From positions 1,955,788-2,019,787 of the forward strand of contig NZ_LMGU01000001.1 in the NCBI RefSeq assembly GCF_001427525.1: a DNA stretch of 64,000 nt. Direction: 5' to 3'. A program made the translations under genes and the position numbers. The notes under the pieces were generated by a model. It did no database searches and was not told where the DNA came from. It saw nothing but the letters and a program-made list of their open reading frames with translations. This document shows positions 35,899 to 45,337 of the stretch, piece after piece. How positions within the stretch are numbered: the first letter of the stretch is position 1; each line of letters begins with the position of its first letter. Source of the DNA: Microbacterium sp. Root61 (GTDB taxonomy: Bacteria; Actinomycetota; Actinomycetes; Actinomycetales; Microbacteriaceae).

Positions 35899-35930
35899 AG
35901 CCTAAGGCCGCGAGGCCCGCACAATATGCT
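35899..35930. promoter_or_regulatory. Divergent leaderless promoters, putA and membrane-protein operon
   Basis: On the minus strand TAGGCT (35899-35904) is 7 nt before the putA ATG. On the plus strand TATGCT (35925-35930) is 7 nt before the GTG at 35938. The two -10 boxes are about 20 bp apart. Confidence 0.5.
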
Positions 35931-35937
35931 TGGCCTC

Positions 35938-36606
35938 GTGTCGACCCATCCGCCGAGCGACCCCGCCCCGAGCGGTCGTCGATTCGGTTGGGTCCGGGTC
36001 GCTGCAGACCGCGTTCCGACGAAGTGGTTCGCGGGGATCGGGACCGTGGCATTCCTGGCCGCCACCGCCGCATTCGGCGGGCTCGCGACCGCGGCCGTCG
36101 ACGGACCGGCCGTGATCGACACCGACACCGAGCACCGCAACGAGCAGATCGCGATCACCGTGCAGCGCGCCGTGTTGCTGGACGAGTTCCCCGAAGCCGG
36201 CATCCACGTCGAGGACGGCGAGCGCGTCCTGGCGGTGCAGGTGCGACTGGAGAATGTGCGGAACGAACCGCAGTCCGCCTCACCCGGTTCCGATGTTGCG
36301 AAGAACTTCTCGATCGCCGAACTCGACGGCGAACCGGCCGGATCGGCCGCACGGTTGGACGATGCGACCACGTCCCCGGTCCTCCAGCCCGGCGTCCCGG
36401 CCGAGATCGTCTACACGTGGGCGATCGATGCAGATGATTTCCATGCCGGAGACACCCTGCACGTCACACTCAACGATCTCTCGCTGCACGTCGGGTCGTT
36501 CGTGACGATCGGGTCCTGGTGGATCGACCCCGTCCCGGCGGCAACGCTCACCGTGGCATTGACCGATGTCGGCAGCGGCGCCGATAGCGACGGGACGAGC
36601 GAGTGA
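35938..36606 (+). CDS. Membrane-anchored protein of unknown function (first of three)
   Basis: 222 residues from the GTG, chosen for the TATGCT box 7 nt before; an ATG at 35926 is in frame. One membrane segment near residues 30-50 (FAGIGTVAFLAATAAFGGLA), then an extracytoplasmic domain with beta-strand pattern resembling DUF4352-like immunoglobulin folds. No known family. Overlaps the next gene by 4 bp, so the three form an operon. Confidence 0.65.
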   Translation: MSTHPPSDPAPSGRRFGWVRVAADRVPTKWFAGIGTVAFLAATAAFGGLATAAVDGPAVIDTDTEHRNEQIAITVQRAVLLDEFPEAGIHVEDGERVLAVQVRLENVRNEPQSASPGSDVAKNFSIAELDGEPAGSAARLDDATTSPVLQPGVPAEIVYTWAIDADDFHAGDTLHVTLNDLSLHVGSFVTIGSWWIDPVPAATLTVALTDVGSGADSDGTSE

Positions 36607-37148
36607 AGAGCTGGCAGCAGTGGCTCATCGGCGCCGGTCTTGTCGTCGTCGCGTGGGGGGTCGCCGGAATCACACCCCCGGAGGACGCACGCGAGGCGCC
36701 GTTCGCCGTTGCCGCGGAGGTGGGCGCCCCGGCAACGGGTCGCAACATCGAGATCACCGTGACCGAGCTCCGCCGCGCGTCGACCGTGACGACCTCCGAT
36801 TGGAGTGCGGACGGCAACTGGCTCATCGTCGATCTCTCCGCGTCCGCTGTCGTCACCGACCAAGGTGCTGCGCTGCGCACGGTCGAGTTCGCGATCGATG
36901 GCCGCACATTCTCCGCAAGCGAGCGGCCCGACTCGTTGTTCAAGGAGTCGCTCAACGCCGGGATCGCCCGCACAGGCAGCGTCGCGTTCGAATTGCCGGC
37001 CGATCTGGACGCCGGTGCCGGCGTCCTCACCTTCGGGCTCTTCACCGATTCCCGACTGGATTCGGTGATCGAACTCTCGGTGGATCTGGCCGACGTGGCC
37101 GTTCAGCAGGAGGTCGCGTTGGCCGCGACGGACTGGGCTGACGGATGA
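36603..37148 (+). CDS. Membrane-anchored protein of unknown function (second of three)
   Basis: 181 residues, GTG start overlapping the previous stop. N-terminal signal/anchor (WLIGAGLVVVAWGVAGI) and an all-beta extracytoplasmic part. It resembles its upstream neighbour in layout, suggesting related secreted partners. Ends in an ATGA overlap with the third gene. Confidence 0.65.
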   Translation: MKSWQQWLIGAGLVVVAWGVAGITPPEDAREAPFAVAAEVGAPATGRNIEITVTELRRASTVTTSDWSADGNWLIVDLSASAVVTDQGAALRTVEFAIDGRTFSASERPDSLFKESLNAGIARTGSVAFELPADLDAGAGVLTFGLFTDSRLDSVIELSVDLADVAVQQEVALAATDWADG

Positions 37149-37666
37149 CGCGGGGGTGGTGGCGACGGAACGCCCTGGCGCTGGGGGTACTCGTGGTGCT
37201 CGCCCCGGCGACGGCGGCCGCGATCTCGTTCACGGCCTGGAACAGCTGGGATGAGGGACATCCGACGCGGCCGATCACCGTACCGCTCGGCAGCTCGGTG
37301 GTCTTCTCCGGATCGCAGATCGCGGACGCGCAGGCACGCTTCGACGGCGAGGTCGACGGAACGCCCGCCGGGGCACGCGTCGTCTCCGTCACGATCGAGA
37401 TCGATCCTCAGGATCGCGAGTTCCACTGCGCCTCCCCCACCCTGCGCGAAGTCAGTGGCGCACAGCGCCAGTGGGAGGAAGCGTCGTTCGAACTCGATCG
37501 ACCCTATGACGAGGATCGCGTGACCTATTGCGACCCGGATCTGCGTGCGCCGTACACGCTCTCGCTCGACTATCTCGTCCCCGAAGACGCGTCGGGCCCG
37601 TTCGCGTTGGAGTTCTCCACCGCGGAGGCACTGCCGGAGTACCTGCGACTTCTTCTCGAGCCCTGA
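37145..37666 (+). CDS. Membrane-anchored protein of unknown function (third of three)
   Basis: 173 residues, ATG overlapping the previous stop. N-terminal anchor (ALALGVLVVLAPATAAAI) and a beta-rich extracytoplasmic domain containing two Cys (FHCASP and VTYCDP) that could form a disulfide. The 3' end overlaps by 97 bp the 3' end of the convergent 38925-37570 membrane protein gene. No family recognised. Confidence 0.62.
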   Translation: MTRGWWRRNALALGVLVVLAPATAAAISFTAWNSWDEGHPTRPITVPLGSSVVFSGSQIADAQARFDGEVDGTPAGARVVSVTIEIDPQDREFHCASPTLREVSGAQRQWEEASFELDRPYDEDRVTYCDPDLRAPYTLSLDYLVPEDASGPFALEFSTAEALPEYLRLLLEP

Positions 37667-38925
37667 GCCGGATCCGGCGTCTGCTCAGAAGCAGGAACCG
37701 ACGTTGCGGCCGGCGCCGCGGCATCCGTCCGCCGTTGCACGAGGCGGCCGACGACCTGGTCATACGAGGACGACACCAGCGCGATCCGGAGCGGCTCGAT
37801 GATGAGCGGGATGGCGAGCAGGATGATCTGGTCGTTCACCATCCAGAACGCCCCGAGCTCGTTCGGCCCGAAGACGCGCGTCAGCCCGATGCCGACGAGC
37901 GACTCGAGCGCGAGCAGCAGCGTGTACAGCAGCACGTAGCCGCCGATCAGCACCGGGCCGGCCCGCCACATCAGCACGATGGCCCGCCCGATCGGCTGGA
38001 AGCGCGACACGATCTCCGACCAGATGTCGGCCAGCCGCGCCCGGATCCACCCGGGTGCGCGCAGCCATCGCGATCGCGCCTGGTCCACGAGGGCGCCGCG
38101 GAGACTCACCTGCTGCGGCGCGACGGCCTGACCGTAGATGACTCCGGCGATCGTGAGCCACGCCAGCGGGAGCAGGATGATGCCGCCCGCCTCTCCGAGC
38201 ACCCATTCGACGGCATCCCACACCCAGGCGACGGGCACCAGCTGGGCCGACACCCACTCGCGCACACCGGCGAGCCAGACCATGGCCTGTCGCGTCTGCA
38301 CCCACGTCGTTATGACGCCGACCGCATCGCTGATCACCATCAGCGAGAGGTAGACCCACAGCACCTCGAGATACACCGCGACGAACGCGAATGCCGCCGG
38401 CAGCCGCCCGTTGTACCGCTTGATCAGCCAGCGCAGCGCGAAAGCCACGACGATCACGACGATCGTCCACACGCCGATCGTGAGCTCGCCGACGGCACCG
38501 TCGCCCACCTGCTGGTCGGTGAAGATGAGGTCGGTGTTCACGGCGAGGACGCGCTGGAAGTAGGCGACGACGTCTTCGCGCATGAGCCCCCAGGCGGCGT
38601 AGAACGCGACGAACGGCAGGATCGAGCCGAGCAGCGCCTTCAGGAACGTCTCGCGCCGTGCAGCGCCGGTCTCCGGAAGGGGCGCGATCGCATCGAGCTG
38701 CCGCATCCCGTCCCGCACGACGAGGAACATCGCGACGTAACTGATCAGTCGCGCGAGCACGCCGACGGGCAGCAGCAGCGCCCCGCCGATCGCCGAGTAG
38801 GCGCCAACCCACCCGGCGAGTTGGATCACACCGTAGTTGGCGAGCGTGCCCGCGAGGAACCACGCCATGATCGCCGGCCAATGCGCGAGCAACTGGCGCG
38901 CTGCCGTGGCGAGAAGGGCGATCAC
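37570..38925 (-). CDS. Multi-pass membrane protein of unknown function
   Basis: 451 residues with about ten hydrophobic segments and a disordered Ala/Ser/Arg-rich tail. The GTG start is preceded at 6 nt by TACCGT, suggesting a leaderless message. I see no transporter or enzyme motif. The tail overlaps the convergent third gene of the preceding operon by 97 bp; because both frames look like real protein, I keep both. Confidence 0.7.
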   Translation of the reverse strand: MIALLATAARQLLAHWPAIMAWFLAGTLANYGVIQLAGWVGAYSAIGGALLLPVGVLARLISYVAMFLVVRDGMRQLDAIAPLPETGAARRETFLKALLGSILPFVAFYAAWGLMREDVVAYFQRVLAVNTDLIFTDQQVGDGAVGELTIGVWTIVVIVVAFALRWLIKRYNGRLPAAFAFVAVYLEVLWVYLSLMVISDAVGVITTWVQTRQAMVWLAGVREWVSAQLVPVAWVWDAVEWVLGEAGGIILLPLAWLTIAGVIYGQAVAPQQVSLRGALVDQARSRWLRAPGWIRARLADIWSEIVSRFQPIGRAIVLMWRAGPVLIGGYVLLYTLLLALESLVGIGLTRVFGPNELGAFWMVNDQIILLAIPLIIEPLRIALVSSSYDQVVGRLVQRRTDAAAPAATSVPASEQTPDPAQGSRRSRRYSGSASAVENSNANGPDASSGTR

Positions 38926-38931
38926 ATGCTC

Positions 38932-38937
38932 ACGGTA
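38932..38937 (-). promoter_or_regulatory. -10 box, leaderless membrane-protein gene
   Basis: TACCGT 6 nt before the GTG at 38925 on the minus strand. Confidence 0.4.
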
Positions 38938-38961
38938 GCGTGCCGGCCGAGCCCGAGCCGC

Positions 38962-39522
38962 TCAGTCCCAGAGGCTCGGTGCCTCCGCGCGCGTGGAGGG
39001 AAGAGCGGATGCCGCGGCCCACTCGTGGATCCACGGGGCCAGCGGTGGCAGGTCATCCGGCCGGTGCAGCTCCGCGAAGAGCTCCTCGTGCGGCACGAGA
39101 CCGCCCGATCGGCGCAGGAAGCGGGCGCGCACGATCATCTCGGCGTACACCTCCCCCTTCACGACCGCGCGGTGCATCAGGTAGACCGACTTGTCGTCAT
39201 GGCCGAGGAGTCGCGACTCGACGGTGAAGCGCTGCCAGAGCTCGAGCGACTTGCGGAACGTGACGGACTCGCTGGCGACGACGGCGTACCACCCCTGCTC
39301 GGCCAGGACATCCCACACCCCGGTGCGGATGAGCAGGTCGAAGCGCCCCAGGTCGAACAGCGAGGCGTAGCGCCCGTTGTTCATGTGCCCGAGCAGGTCG
39401 ATGTCGGTAGGCATGGTCCGCAGGCGCACGCGGCCCACGATCGTGGGATTCACGGGCCCACGACGGCGCAGCAGCACCTTCGCGCGCCAGATCGTCAGGA
39501 GCGTCCGCCACATCACATTCAC
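38962..39522 (-). CDS. Thioesterase-fold (4HBT/THEM6-like) protein
   Basis: 186 residues from the GTG at 39522; an ATG at 39513 is a second option. A short hydrophobic N-terminus leads to a hotdog fold: the conserved TDIDLLGHMNNGRYASLFDLGR block (around residues 40-60) is the 4HBT active-site region with Asp and His-Met-Asn. Closest in style to THEM6/acyl-CoA thioesterase-like proteins; hydrolysis of acyl-CoA is possible but unproven. TACTAT lies 8 nt upstream. Confidence 0.75.
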   Translation of the reverse strand: MNVMWRTLLTIWRAKVLLRRRGPVNPTIVGRVRLRTMPTDIDLLGHMNNGRYASLFDLGRFDLLIRTGVWDVLAEQGWYAVVASESVTFRKSLELWQRFTVESRLLGHDDKSVYLMHRAVVKGEVYAEMIVRARFLRRSGGLVPHEELFAELHRPDDLPPLAPWIHEWAAASALPSTRAEAPSLWD

Positions 39523-39530
39523 GAGGAGCG

Positions 39531-39536
39531 ATAGTA
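39531..39536 (-). promoter_or_regulatory. -10 box, thioesterase gene
   Basis: TACTAT 8 nt before the GTG at 39522; best -10 match in the gap and the basis for choosing this start. Confidence 0.45.
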
Positions 39537-39730
39537 GCCAGCCGCACCCGTTCGCGCGATTCGGTTGTGGAACACCGACATGACTGCGCTCTTTTCGCCC
39601 CCTACGACCGGTACCGGATCTGTCCGGTTCCCCTCCGCGATGATCCGCGATCCGCGGTCTCACGGCACCGGATCCCGATCCAGTGCGTCGCGCCGCATCC
39701 CGTCGATTTCTCCTCCCGCCGCGGCGCGCG

Positions 39731-39736
39731 TAGAGT
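39731..39736 (+). promoter_or_regulatory. -10 box, leaderless GNAT gene
   Basis: TAGAGT 7 nt before the ATG at 39744. The 39523-39730 stretch upstream holds no recognisable gene. Confidence 0.45.
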
Positions 39737-39743
39737 CTCGGCC

Positions 39744-40250
39744 ATGGAAGCCGAACTGCAGACCGACATCGTCGTCCGTCCGGTGCGGGACGTGGATGCC
39801 GAAGCCCTCGGTCGCGTACACGCGACGTGCTGGCACGAGACCTACGATCACCTCATCAGCAAGGCCGCTCTCGAGAAGGTGTCTCCGCGACGCCTCGCCG
39901 AGCTGTGGACCCACTGGGCCGCACAAGGCCCCGAGTTCCGGATGAGCGCCGCGCTCGTCGACGGCGAGATCGTCGGGTTCGTGGGCTCCGGTCCGGCCCG
40001 CGATAAGGACGCCCCGCGCAACCGCGAGCTCTACTTCATTTACCTGCTGGACGCCTACCACGGCACCGGCATCGGACAGCGCCTGTTCGACGCCGCCGTC
40101 GACAAGGACGAAGAGCTGTACCTGTGGGTCGCCGATGACAACCCGCGCGCGCACCGCTTCTACGTCCGCAACGGCTTCGCGCTGGACGGCGCAACGCACA
40201 CGGAGCCGTTCCTGGGTGAGACGCTCACCGAGGTGCGGTTCGTCCGCTGA
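39744..40250 (+). CDS. GNAT-family acetyltransferase
   Basis: 168 residues. The acetyl-CoA-binding core [19 protein letters not shown] (the RxxGxG/A-type motif as HGTGIG) and the C-terminal [13 protein letters not shown] helix are typical. The N-terminal '[19 protein letters not shown]' is common in RimI-like members. Substrate unknown. The next gene, cofE, starts 3 bp after its stop. Confidence 0.82.
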   Translation: MEAELQTDIVVRPVRDVDAEALGRVHATCWHETYDHLISKAALEKVSPRRLAELWTHWAAQGPEFRMSAALVDGEIVGFVGSGPARDKDAPRNRELYFIYLLDAYHGTGIGQRLFDAAVDKDEELYLWVADDNPRAHRFYVRNGFALDGATHTEPFLGETLTEVRFVR

Positions 40251-40252
40251 CG

Positions 40253-41032
40253 GTGCTGCAGGTCTGGGCGCTCGACGGCATCCCGGAGATCGCGCCCGGT
40301 GCTGACCTGGTCGCGCTGATCGTCGCCGCCGCGCGCGACGAGCTGCGCGACGGCGACATCCTCGTCGTCACGTCGAAGATCGTCTCGAAGGCCGAAGGTC
40401 GCATCATCGCGGCGGACGACCGCGAGGACGCGATCACCGCCGAGACCGTGCGTGTCGTGGCCTCGCGCACGTCACCGGCCGGTCACACCACGCGGATCGT
40501 CGAGAACCGGCTGGGCATGATCGCCGCCGCGGCAGGCGTGGATGCCTCGAACACCCCCGAGGGGACGGTGCTGTTGCTTCCGGAGGATCCGGATGCCTCG
40601 GCCCGCGCTCTCGCGGCGGGCCTGCGCGAGCGGCTCGGCGTCTCTGTCGGCGTGATCGTGTCCGACACCCTCGGCCGCGCGTGGCGCGAGGGGCAGACCG
40701 ACTCGGCGATCGGCGCCGCCGGAGTGCACGTGTTCGAGGACCTCCGCGGTCAGACGGATGCCGAGGGCCGCCCGCTCATCGTCACCATGCCGTGCGTCGC
40801 GGACGAGATCGCCGCCGCCGGCGACCTCGTCAAGGGCAAGGCCGCCCGCCTCCCGGTCGCCGTCGTCCGTGGGCGGGCCGACCTCGTCGGGCCGCTGGAC
40901 CTTCCGGGCGCCCGCTCGATCGTGCGGCCGGCCGAGCGCGACATGTTCCACATCGGGTCGGACGAGGCGTGGGCCGCCGGTTTCGCCGCGGGCGCGGCAT
41001 CCGTCGTGGCCCCCACCACCCCATCGGCTTAG
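40253..41032 (+). CDS. cofE: Coenzyme F420-0:L-glutamate ligase
   Basis: 259 residues, GTG start 2 bp after the GNAT stop. CofE/FbiB-type: [14 protein letters not shown] and [22 protein letters not shown] are the diagnostic motifs. It adds glutamate to F420-0 using GTP. It lacks the C-terminal nitroreductase-like domain of actinobacterial FbiB, so it is the single-domain form. Other F420 genes are not in the window, and F420-dependent enzymes are not obvious here. Confidence 0.88.
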   Translation: MLQVWALDGIPEIAPGADLVALIVAAARDELRDGDILVVTSKIVSKAEGRIIAADDREDAITAETVRVVASRTSPAGHTTRIVENRLGMIAAAAGVDASNTPEGTVLLLPEDPDASARALAAGLRERLGVSVGVIVSDTLGRAWREGQTDSAIGAAGVHVFEDLRGQTDAEGRPLIVTMPCVADEIAAAGDLVKGKAARLPVAVVRGRADLVGPLDLPGARSIVRPAERDMFHIGSDEAWAAGFAAGAASVVAPTTPSA

Positions 41033-41043
41033 CCTGTCTGTCG

Positions 41044-41622
41044 TCAGGCCTTCGTGAGGCTGGCGGTCAGCGGCGTCGGGTTCTGGAACAGATCCTGCAC
41101 GGGACAGTGCTGTTCGACCGTCGCCAGCAGCTCCTCGTAGCGCTCCTGCGTCTCGGGGCCGGTCAGGGTGATCGCCAGGCGCACGGCACCGAAGCCCGCG
41201 CGGACGGTGTCGTCCTTGCCGAACAGCCGTGCGGCATCGAGGTCGCCCTCGGCCGTGATGGAGATGTCGTCGAACGGGATCCCCAGGGCGCGGGAGTACA
41301 GGCGGAAGACCACGACCTGGCACGAGATGAGCGCTCCGAGGGCGTACTCCACAGGGCTCGCGCCGAGGTCGTCGCCGGCCAATGCCGCCGGCTCGTCGAC
41401 GAGGAACTCGTGCTTGCCGGCGCGGATGCGGGTGGCGACGGAACCCTCGCCCACGCCGTGCACGCGGTAGGTGAGGTGACCGGCCGAGCGGTCGGCCTCG
41501 AGTCGCTCGCTCCAGGCCGCTCCTGCGGCGTCGAGGCGCTGTGCGCGGTCGGCGGCCACGTCGAGTTCGGCGTCGAGTTCGGGGTCGAGGAGGAGGTCGG
41601 TGTCAGCGGTGATGTCGGTCAT
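41044..41622 (-). CDS. OsmC-family peroxiredoxin-like protein
   Basis: 192 residues. The two conserved redox cysteines are C101 (ALISCQVV) and C173 (QHCPVQDLF). Family members reduce organic hydroperoxides. The N-terminal ~40 residues are an acidic extension outside the core. TAGCGT lies 7 nt before the ATG, a leaderless arrangement. Convergent with cofE, 11 bp apart. Confidence 0.85.
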   Translation of the reverse strand: MTDITADTDLLLDPELDAELDVAADRAQRLDAAGAAWSERLEADRSAGHLTYRVHGVGEGSVATRIRAGKHEFLVDEPAALAGDDLGASPVEYALGALISCQVVVFRLYSRALGIPFDDISITAEGDLDAARLFGKDDTVRAGFGAVRLAITLTGPETQERYEELLATVEQHCPVQDLFQNPTPLTASLTKA

Positions 41623-41629
41623 GGTGCCG

Positions 41630-41635
41630 ACGCTA
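41630..41635 (-). promoter_or_regulatory. -10 box, leaderless OsmC gene
   Basis: TAGCGT 7 nt before the ATG at 41622 on the minus strand. Confidence 0.45.
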
Positions 41636-41723
41636 GCGATGGCTGCTCGCCCGCCGCTTCGGCGTCGACACACGCCGACACCGAGGTACACAGTTCGTCA
41701 CGAGATCGCGACGACGCCGCGTT

Positions 41724-43400
41724 CTAGCGGGCGCTGACCTTGCCGAACAGCTTCGCGATCGGCGCCAGGACGAGTGGCCGTGCGGCGACCCAGGCGGCGG
41801 CGATGACCACGAGCGAGGCGGCGAACATCCAGAAGCCGAGCCAGTTGTCGGCGTACGCGTTCGGATCCACTGAGCCCTGCGCCGCGTACATGTGGTTCAG
41901 GTTGCGCAGCGCGCCGGTGGTGAGCACGAGCATGACGTGCACGAAGATGAACAGCACGAAGTACAGCATCACCGGGAAGTGCACGGCACGCGCCCACTCC
42001 ACCGGGTACGCCTTGTCCAGGGCCTTCATGTTCTTGGGCCAGATGCCCGACATCCGCACACCGGTGATCGCGGCCAACGGCGCGGCGATGAAGATCGTCG
42101 CGAAGTAGGCGATCTGCTGCAGGCTGTTGTAGTTGACCCAGCCGTTCTCGGTGGGCCAGTCCAGCGACACGTACTGCAGGGCCGCGGAGATCGCGTTCGG
42201 GATCACTTCCCAGCTGGTGGGGATGACCCGCATCCACTGTCCGCTGACGAACAGCAGCACGATGAAGATCACGCCGTTGACCAGCCACAGGATGTCCAGC
42301 GACTGGTGGAACCACAGCGAGAGACTGATCTTGCGCTTCGGGTTGCCGCGCGGCGACCAGAACGCGGCAGGGCGCTTCTCGTTCCGCACCTGCAGGCCGG
42401 AGCGGATGATCAGCACCATCAGGAACACGTTGAAGAAGTGCTGCCAACCCAGCCAGGACGGGAACCCGACCGGAGCGCCTTCGGGCAGGTGGTACTCGCC
42501 GGGGTAGGTGGTGAGGAAGTCCTGCATGAACTCCAGGCTGAGGAACCAGCGCACCGCGAGCACGGCCATGGCCGCGGCGAACAGCAGTCCGCCCCCGGCG
42601 ACGATCGCGGCACCGGCCCACTGCCCGCGGGTGAACGGGCCGTAGCGTTTCGGCTCAGGTTTGGGCGCGGGACGCGTGCGCGCTGCCTTGCCCGCCCATG
42701 CGGTGCGGGTGAACGGCAGCGGGGCCAGCGGACCGGTCGGTTCGGCGACGGCCACAGCCGTTGTCGGAGCGGATGCGGCGGCCGCGGGGGCTGTGCCGGC
42801 ACCCGGGCGGGGCAGACCCGCGCGGACGGCCGGTGCCGCCTCGGCAACGACCTCGACCACAGGCGCTGCGGCCACGGTGAGGTCCGGCGCGAAGCCGGCC
42901 GCGGGCCAGGGCTCGCCCCCGGCCGCGCGCGGCAGACCGCGACGCAGAGCCGCACCCGTGCCCGCGGCAGCGACCACACGGGCCGGAGTGGCGGCGGGCG
43001 CCGACGCCGGCGCGGCGGCGACAGGGGCGGCATCGGAGGCGACGGCGGCCGCGGCATCCGTCACGACTGCGGCAGGCGCGGCGACGGCAGCAGCCACGGC
43101 AACCTGACCGGCGGGCGGCCAGGGCTCGCCCCCGGCGACACGCGGCAGGCCGCGACGCAACGTCGCACCGGCAGCAGGACCGACGGCAGGCGGAGGAGCA
43201 GCGACAGCGGCGGCGGGAGCCTCGACGACAGCAACGGCCTCGACAATGACCGGAGCCTCGGCGACAGCGGGAACTACCTCAGCGACAACGACCGCGGCGA
43301 CGACCGATTCCACGGGTGCGGTCGCGTCGGCGGGGGGCCAGGACTCCCCACCAGGACTGCGGGGCAGCCCGCGACGCACCGTACGCCCGTATGTCGCCAT
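41724..43400 (-). CDS. Cytochrome b-type membrane protein with repeat-rich N-terminus
   Basis: 558 residues. Residues ~1-255 are Ala/Val/Pro-rich and disordered, with a repeated 17-residue motif, [17 protein letters not shown], at about 8-24, 81-97 and 152-168 and a broken copy at 192-201. The rest is a cytochrome b/b561-like membrane domain with His residues in [17 protein letters not shown], and [11 protein letters not shown]...FVHVML placed as heme ligands, recalling formate-dehydrogenase gamma subunits. Start is 6 bp after the ETF alpha stop, so it belongs to the ETF operon and may link ETF to the quinone pool. Confidence 0.82.
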   Translation of the reverse strand: MATYGRTVRRGLPRSPGGESWPPADATAPVESVVAAVVVAEVVPAVAEAPVIVEAVAVVEAPAAAVAAPPPAVGPAAGATLRRGLPRVAGGEPWPPAGQVAVAAAVAAPAAVVTDAAAAVASDAAPVAAAPASAPAATPARVVAAAGTGAALRRGLPRAAGGEPWPAAGFAPDLTVAAAPVVEVVAEAAPAVRAGLPRPGAGTAPAAAASAPTTAVAVAEPTGPLAPLPFTRTAWAGKAARTRPAPKPEPKRYGPFTRGQWAGAAIVAGGGLLFAAAMAVLAVRWFLSLEFMQDFLTTYPGEYHLPEGAPVGFPSWLGWQHFFNVFLMVLIIRSGLQVRNEKRPAAFWSPRGNPKRKISLSLWFHQSLDILWLVNGVIFIVLLFVSGQWMRVIPTSWEVIPNAISAALQYVSLDWPTENGWVNYNSLQQIAYFATIFIAAPLAAITGVRMSGIWPKNMKALDKAYPVEWARAVHFPVMLYFVLFIFVHVMLVLTTGALRNLNHMYAAQGSVDPNAYADNWLGFWMFAASLVVIAAAWVAARPLVLAPIAKLFGKVSAR

Positions 43401-43406
43401 CCCTGC

Positions 43407-44393
43407 TTACGCCTTCCGTGCCTGCAGTGCCGTGATCAGCTGCGGCACCACGGTGAACAGGTCGCCGACCACGCCGAAATCGGCGATGTCGAAGATCGGG
43501 GCATCCGCATCCTTGTTGATCGCGACGATCGTCTTGGCCGTCTGCATGCCCGCACGGTGCTGGATGGCACCGGAGATGCCCAGAGCGACATACAGCTGCG
43601 GCGAGACCGAGACACCGGTCTGACCGACCTGGTGCGACTGCGGGATGTACCCGGCGTCCACCGCGGCACGCGAGGCGCCGATGGCCGCACCGAGGGCGTC
43701 GGCGAGCTGCTCGACCAGCGCGAACTGCTCCTGCGAACCGAGTCCGCGACCGCCCGAGACGACCTTGGCGGCGCCGCGGAGTTCCGGACGGCTGGAGGTC
43801 TCGGTCGACTCGGCGAACGAGACGACGGATGCCGCGGCCGCGCCGGAGGGCGTCACCGCAAGTGTCTCCACGACGGGGGTCTGCGCGTCGGCGCGCAGGT
43901 CGATCGCGCCCTGACGCACCGTGATGACCGGAGCGCCCCATGTGACGGCGGAATCGACGTTGTACGCGCCGCCGTAGACGGAGTGGTGCGCGACGATGCC
44001 CTCGGCGTCGCGGGAGATCGCGACCGCGTCGGCTGCGATGCCCGAACGGGTCCGCGCCGCGAACCGGCCGGCGACATCGCGACCGTCGAGCGAGTTCGAG
44101 ATCAGCACGGCGTCGGGGCGCACGAGGTCCGCGGCGGCGGCGAGCGCGTCCACCGTGGGAACGGCCAGCGCGGTCGCGGCATCCGCCGCCTCCGCCACGA
44201 GGACGGTCGACGCGCCGAGGGCACCGGCCGCCGCGGCGGCGGCAGCGCCGTCACCGGGAGCGGTCACCACGAGTGCGACGGGCGTGCCCACGGCAGCCGC
44301 GGCCCCGACGAGGGCGGCAGCGCTCTTGGCGAGGCCGCCACCGGGGGCGGACTCGAGCAGCACCAGGATGGAATCGTCTGCAAAGTCGGTCAT
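43407..44393 (-). CDS. etfA: Electron transfer flavoprotein alpha subunit
   Basis: 328 residues from the ATG at 44393 after GAGGGGAG. C-terminal FAD domain: [11 protein letters not shown], then [44 protein letters not shown] at the end, as in FixB/EtfA. Carries the FAD of the alpha/beta dimer and accepts electrons from acyl-CoA dehydrogenases. Between etfB (start overlap region 12 bp) and the cytochrome b gene in one operon. Confidence 0.93.
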   Translation of the reverse strand: MTDFADDSILVLLESAPGGGLAKSAAALVGAAAAVGTPVALVVTAPGDGAAAAAAAGALGASTVLVAEAADAATALAVPTVDALAAAADLVRPDAVLISNSLDGRDVAGRFAARTRSGIAADAVAISRDAEGIVAHHSVYGGAYNVDSAVTWGAPVITVRQGAIDLRADAQTPVVETLAVTPSGAAAASVVSFAESTETSSRPELRGAAKVVSGGRGLGSQEQFALVEQLADALGAAIGASRAAVDAGYIPQSHQVGQTGVSVSPQLYVALGISGAIQHRAGMQTAKTIVAINKDADAPIFDIADFGVVGDLFTVVPQLITALQARKA

Positions 44394-44404
44394 GACTTCT
44401 CCCC

Positions 44405-45181
44405 TCACACCAGTCGGTTCTGCGCGAGGAACTCGGCGAGCTGCTCGCCCGCGTCACCCTCGTCGACGATTTTCACGCCCGCGGTACGCGCGGGCTTCTC
44501 GGCGATCGAGATCACGATCGAGCGGGAGTACGCGGGGTCGTCGGCCTCGATCGCGAGGTCGGCGAGCGTCAGGGTCTCGAACGGCTTCTTCTTGGCCGCC
44601 ATGATGCCCTTGAAGTTGGGGAAGCGGGCGTCCGGCATCCGCTCGGTGATGGAGATCACGGCGGGCAGGGCCGTCTGCACCTGCTGGGTGCCGTCGTCCG
44701 TGGCCCGTTCGCCGGTCACACCGTCACCGGTGATCTGCACCGAGGTCAGCGCGCTCGCGTGCGGCGCGGCCAACAGCTCGGCGATCATCGCGGGCAGGAC
44801 TCCGCCGGAACCATCGGTGGAGAGGTTGCCGGTGATCACCAGGTCGAACCCGGTGCGCTGGATCGCGGCGGCGAGCACCTGTGCGGTGAGTCCCAGATCG
44901 GCTCCGACGAGGAGCTCATCGGCCACGTGCACAGCGCGAGCCGCACCCATCGCGAGACCCTTGCGGACGGTCGCGGCAGCGCCCTCCGGAGCCATCGACA
45001 TCACGATGACCTCGGTGTCGGCATCCTTGTCCGCATGCGACAGTGCCACCTCGAGCGCGCGCTCCCCGATCTCATCGAGAACCGTTTCGCTCGCGGCCCG
45101 ATCGGCCAGTCCCGTCTCCAGGCTCAGCTTGCGATCCCCATAAGTGTCGGGGACCTCCTTGACCAGCACGATGATCTTCAT
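44405..45181 (-). CDS. etfB: Electron transfer flavoprotein beta subunit
   Basis: 258 residues, starting [20 protein letters not shown] with the beta-subunit pattern and the '[20 protein letters not shown]' nucleotide site. GAGGAGATAT ribosome site. First gene of etfB-etfA-cytochrome b. The operator-like TTGTATACATTACA is about 100 bp upstream. The six acyl-CoA dehydrogenases in this window would need it. Confidence 0.93.
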   Translation of the reverse strand: MKIIVLVKEVPDTYGDRKLSLETGLADRAASETVLDEIGERALEVALSHADKDADTEVIVMSMAPEGAAATVRKGLAMGAARAVHVADELLVGADLGLTAQVLAAAIQRTGFDLVITGNLSTDGSGGVLPAMIAELLAAPHASALTSVQITGDGVTGERATDDGTQQVQTALPAVISITERMPDARFPNFKGIMAAKKKPFETLTLADLAIEADDPAYSRSIVISIAEKPARTAGVKIVDEGDAGEQLAEFLAQNRLV

Positions 45182-45277
45182 CGATATCTCCTCACGCCTT
45201 CAGCGAGCCTATCCCAAATCGCGGATTGTACCCATTCACGCCACTGGCGCGATCAATCGAGGCTCAAGGCGCGGTTT

Positions 45278-45291
45278 TTGTATACATTACA
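45278..45291. promoter_or_regulatory. Operator-like site before etfB
   Basis: TTGTATACATTACA, 97 bp before the etfB start and just after the hydratase stop. It differs by one base from TTGTATATATTACA read on the minus strand at 58446-58459. AT-rich and palindromic in part (TGTATACA), as seen in FCD-GntR operators. Confidence 0.55.
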
Positions 45292-45337
45292 GAGCGAAAA
45301 CTGTCGATCGGACGCCGCCGTGAGCGCCCCGCGGACA

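Noticed and set aside
32148..36371. PutA extended at its N-terminus by about 160 residues
   Set aside because: The extension overlaps the divergent gene and has no family similarity; the leaderless ATG at 35891 is preferred.
33444..36437. A 997-codon open frame antisense to putA
   Set aside because: It mirrors the high-GC codon pattern of putA, is rich in Arg/Gly/Asp repeats and matches no family; putA on the other strand is unmistakable.
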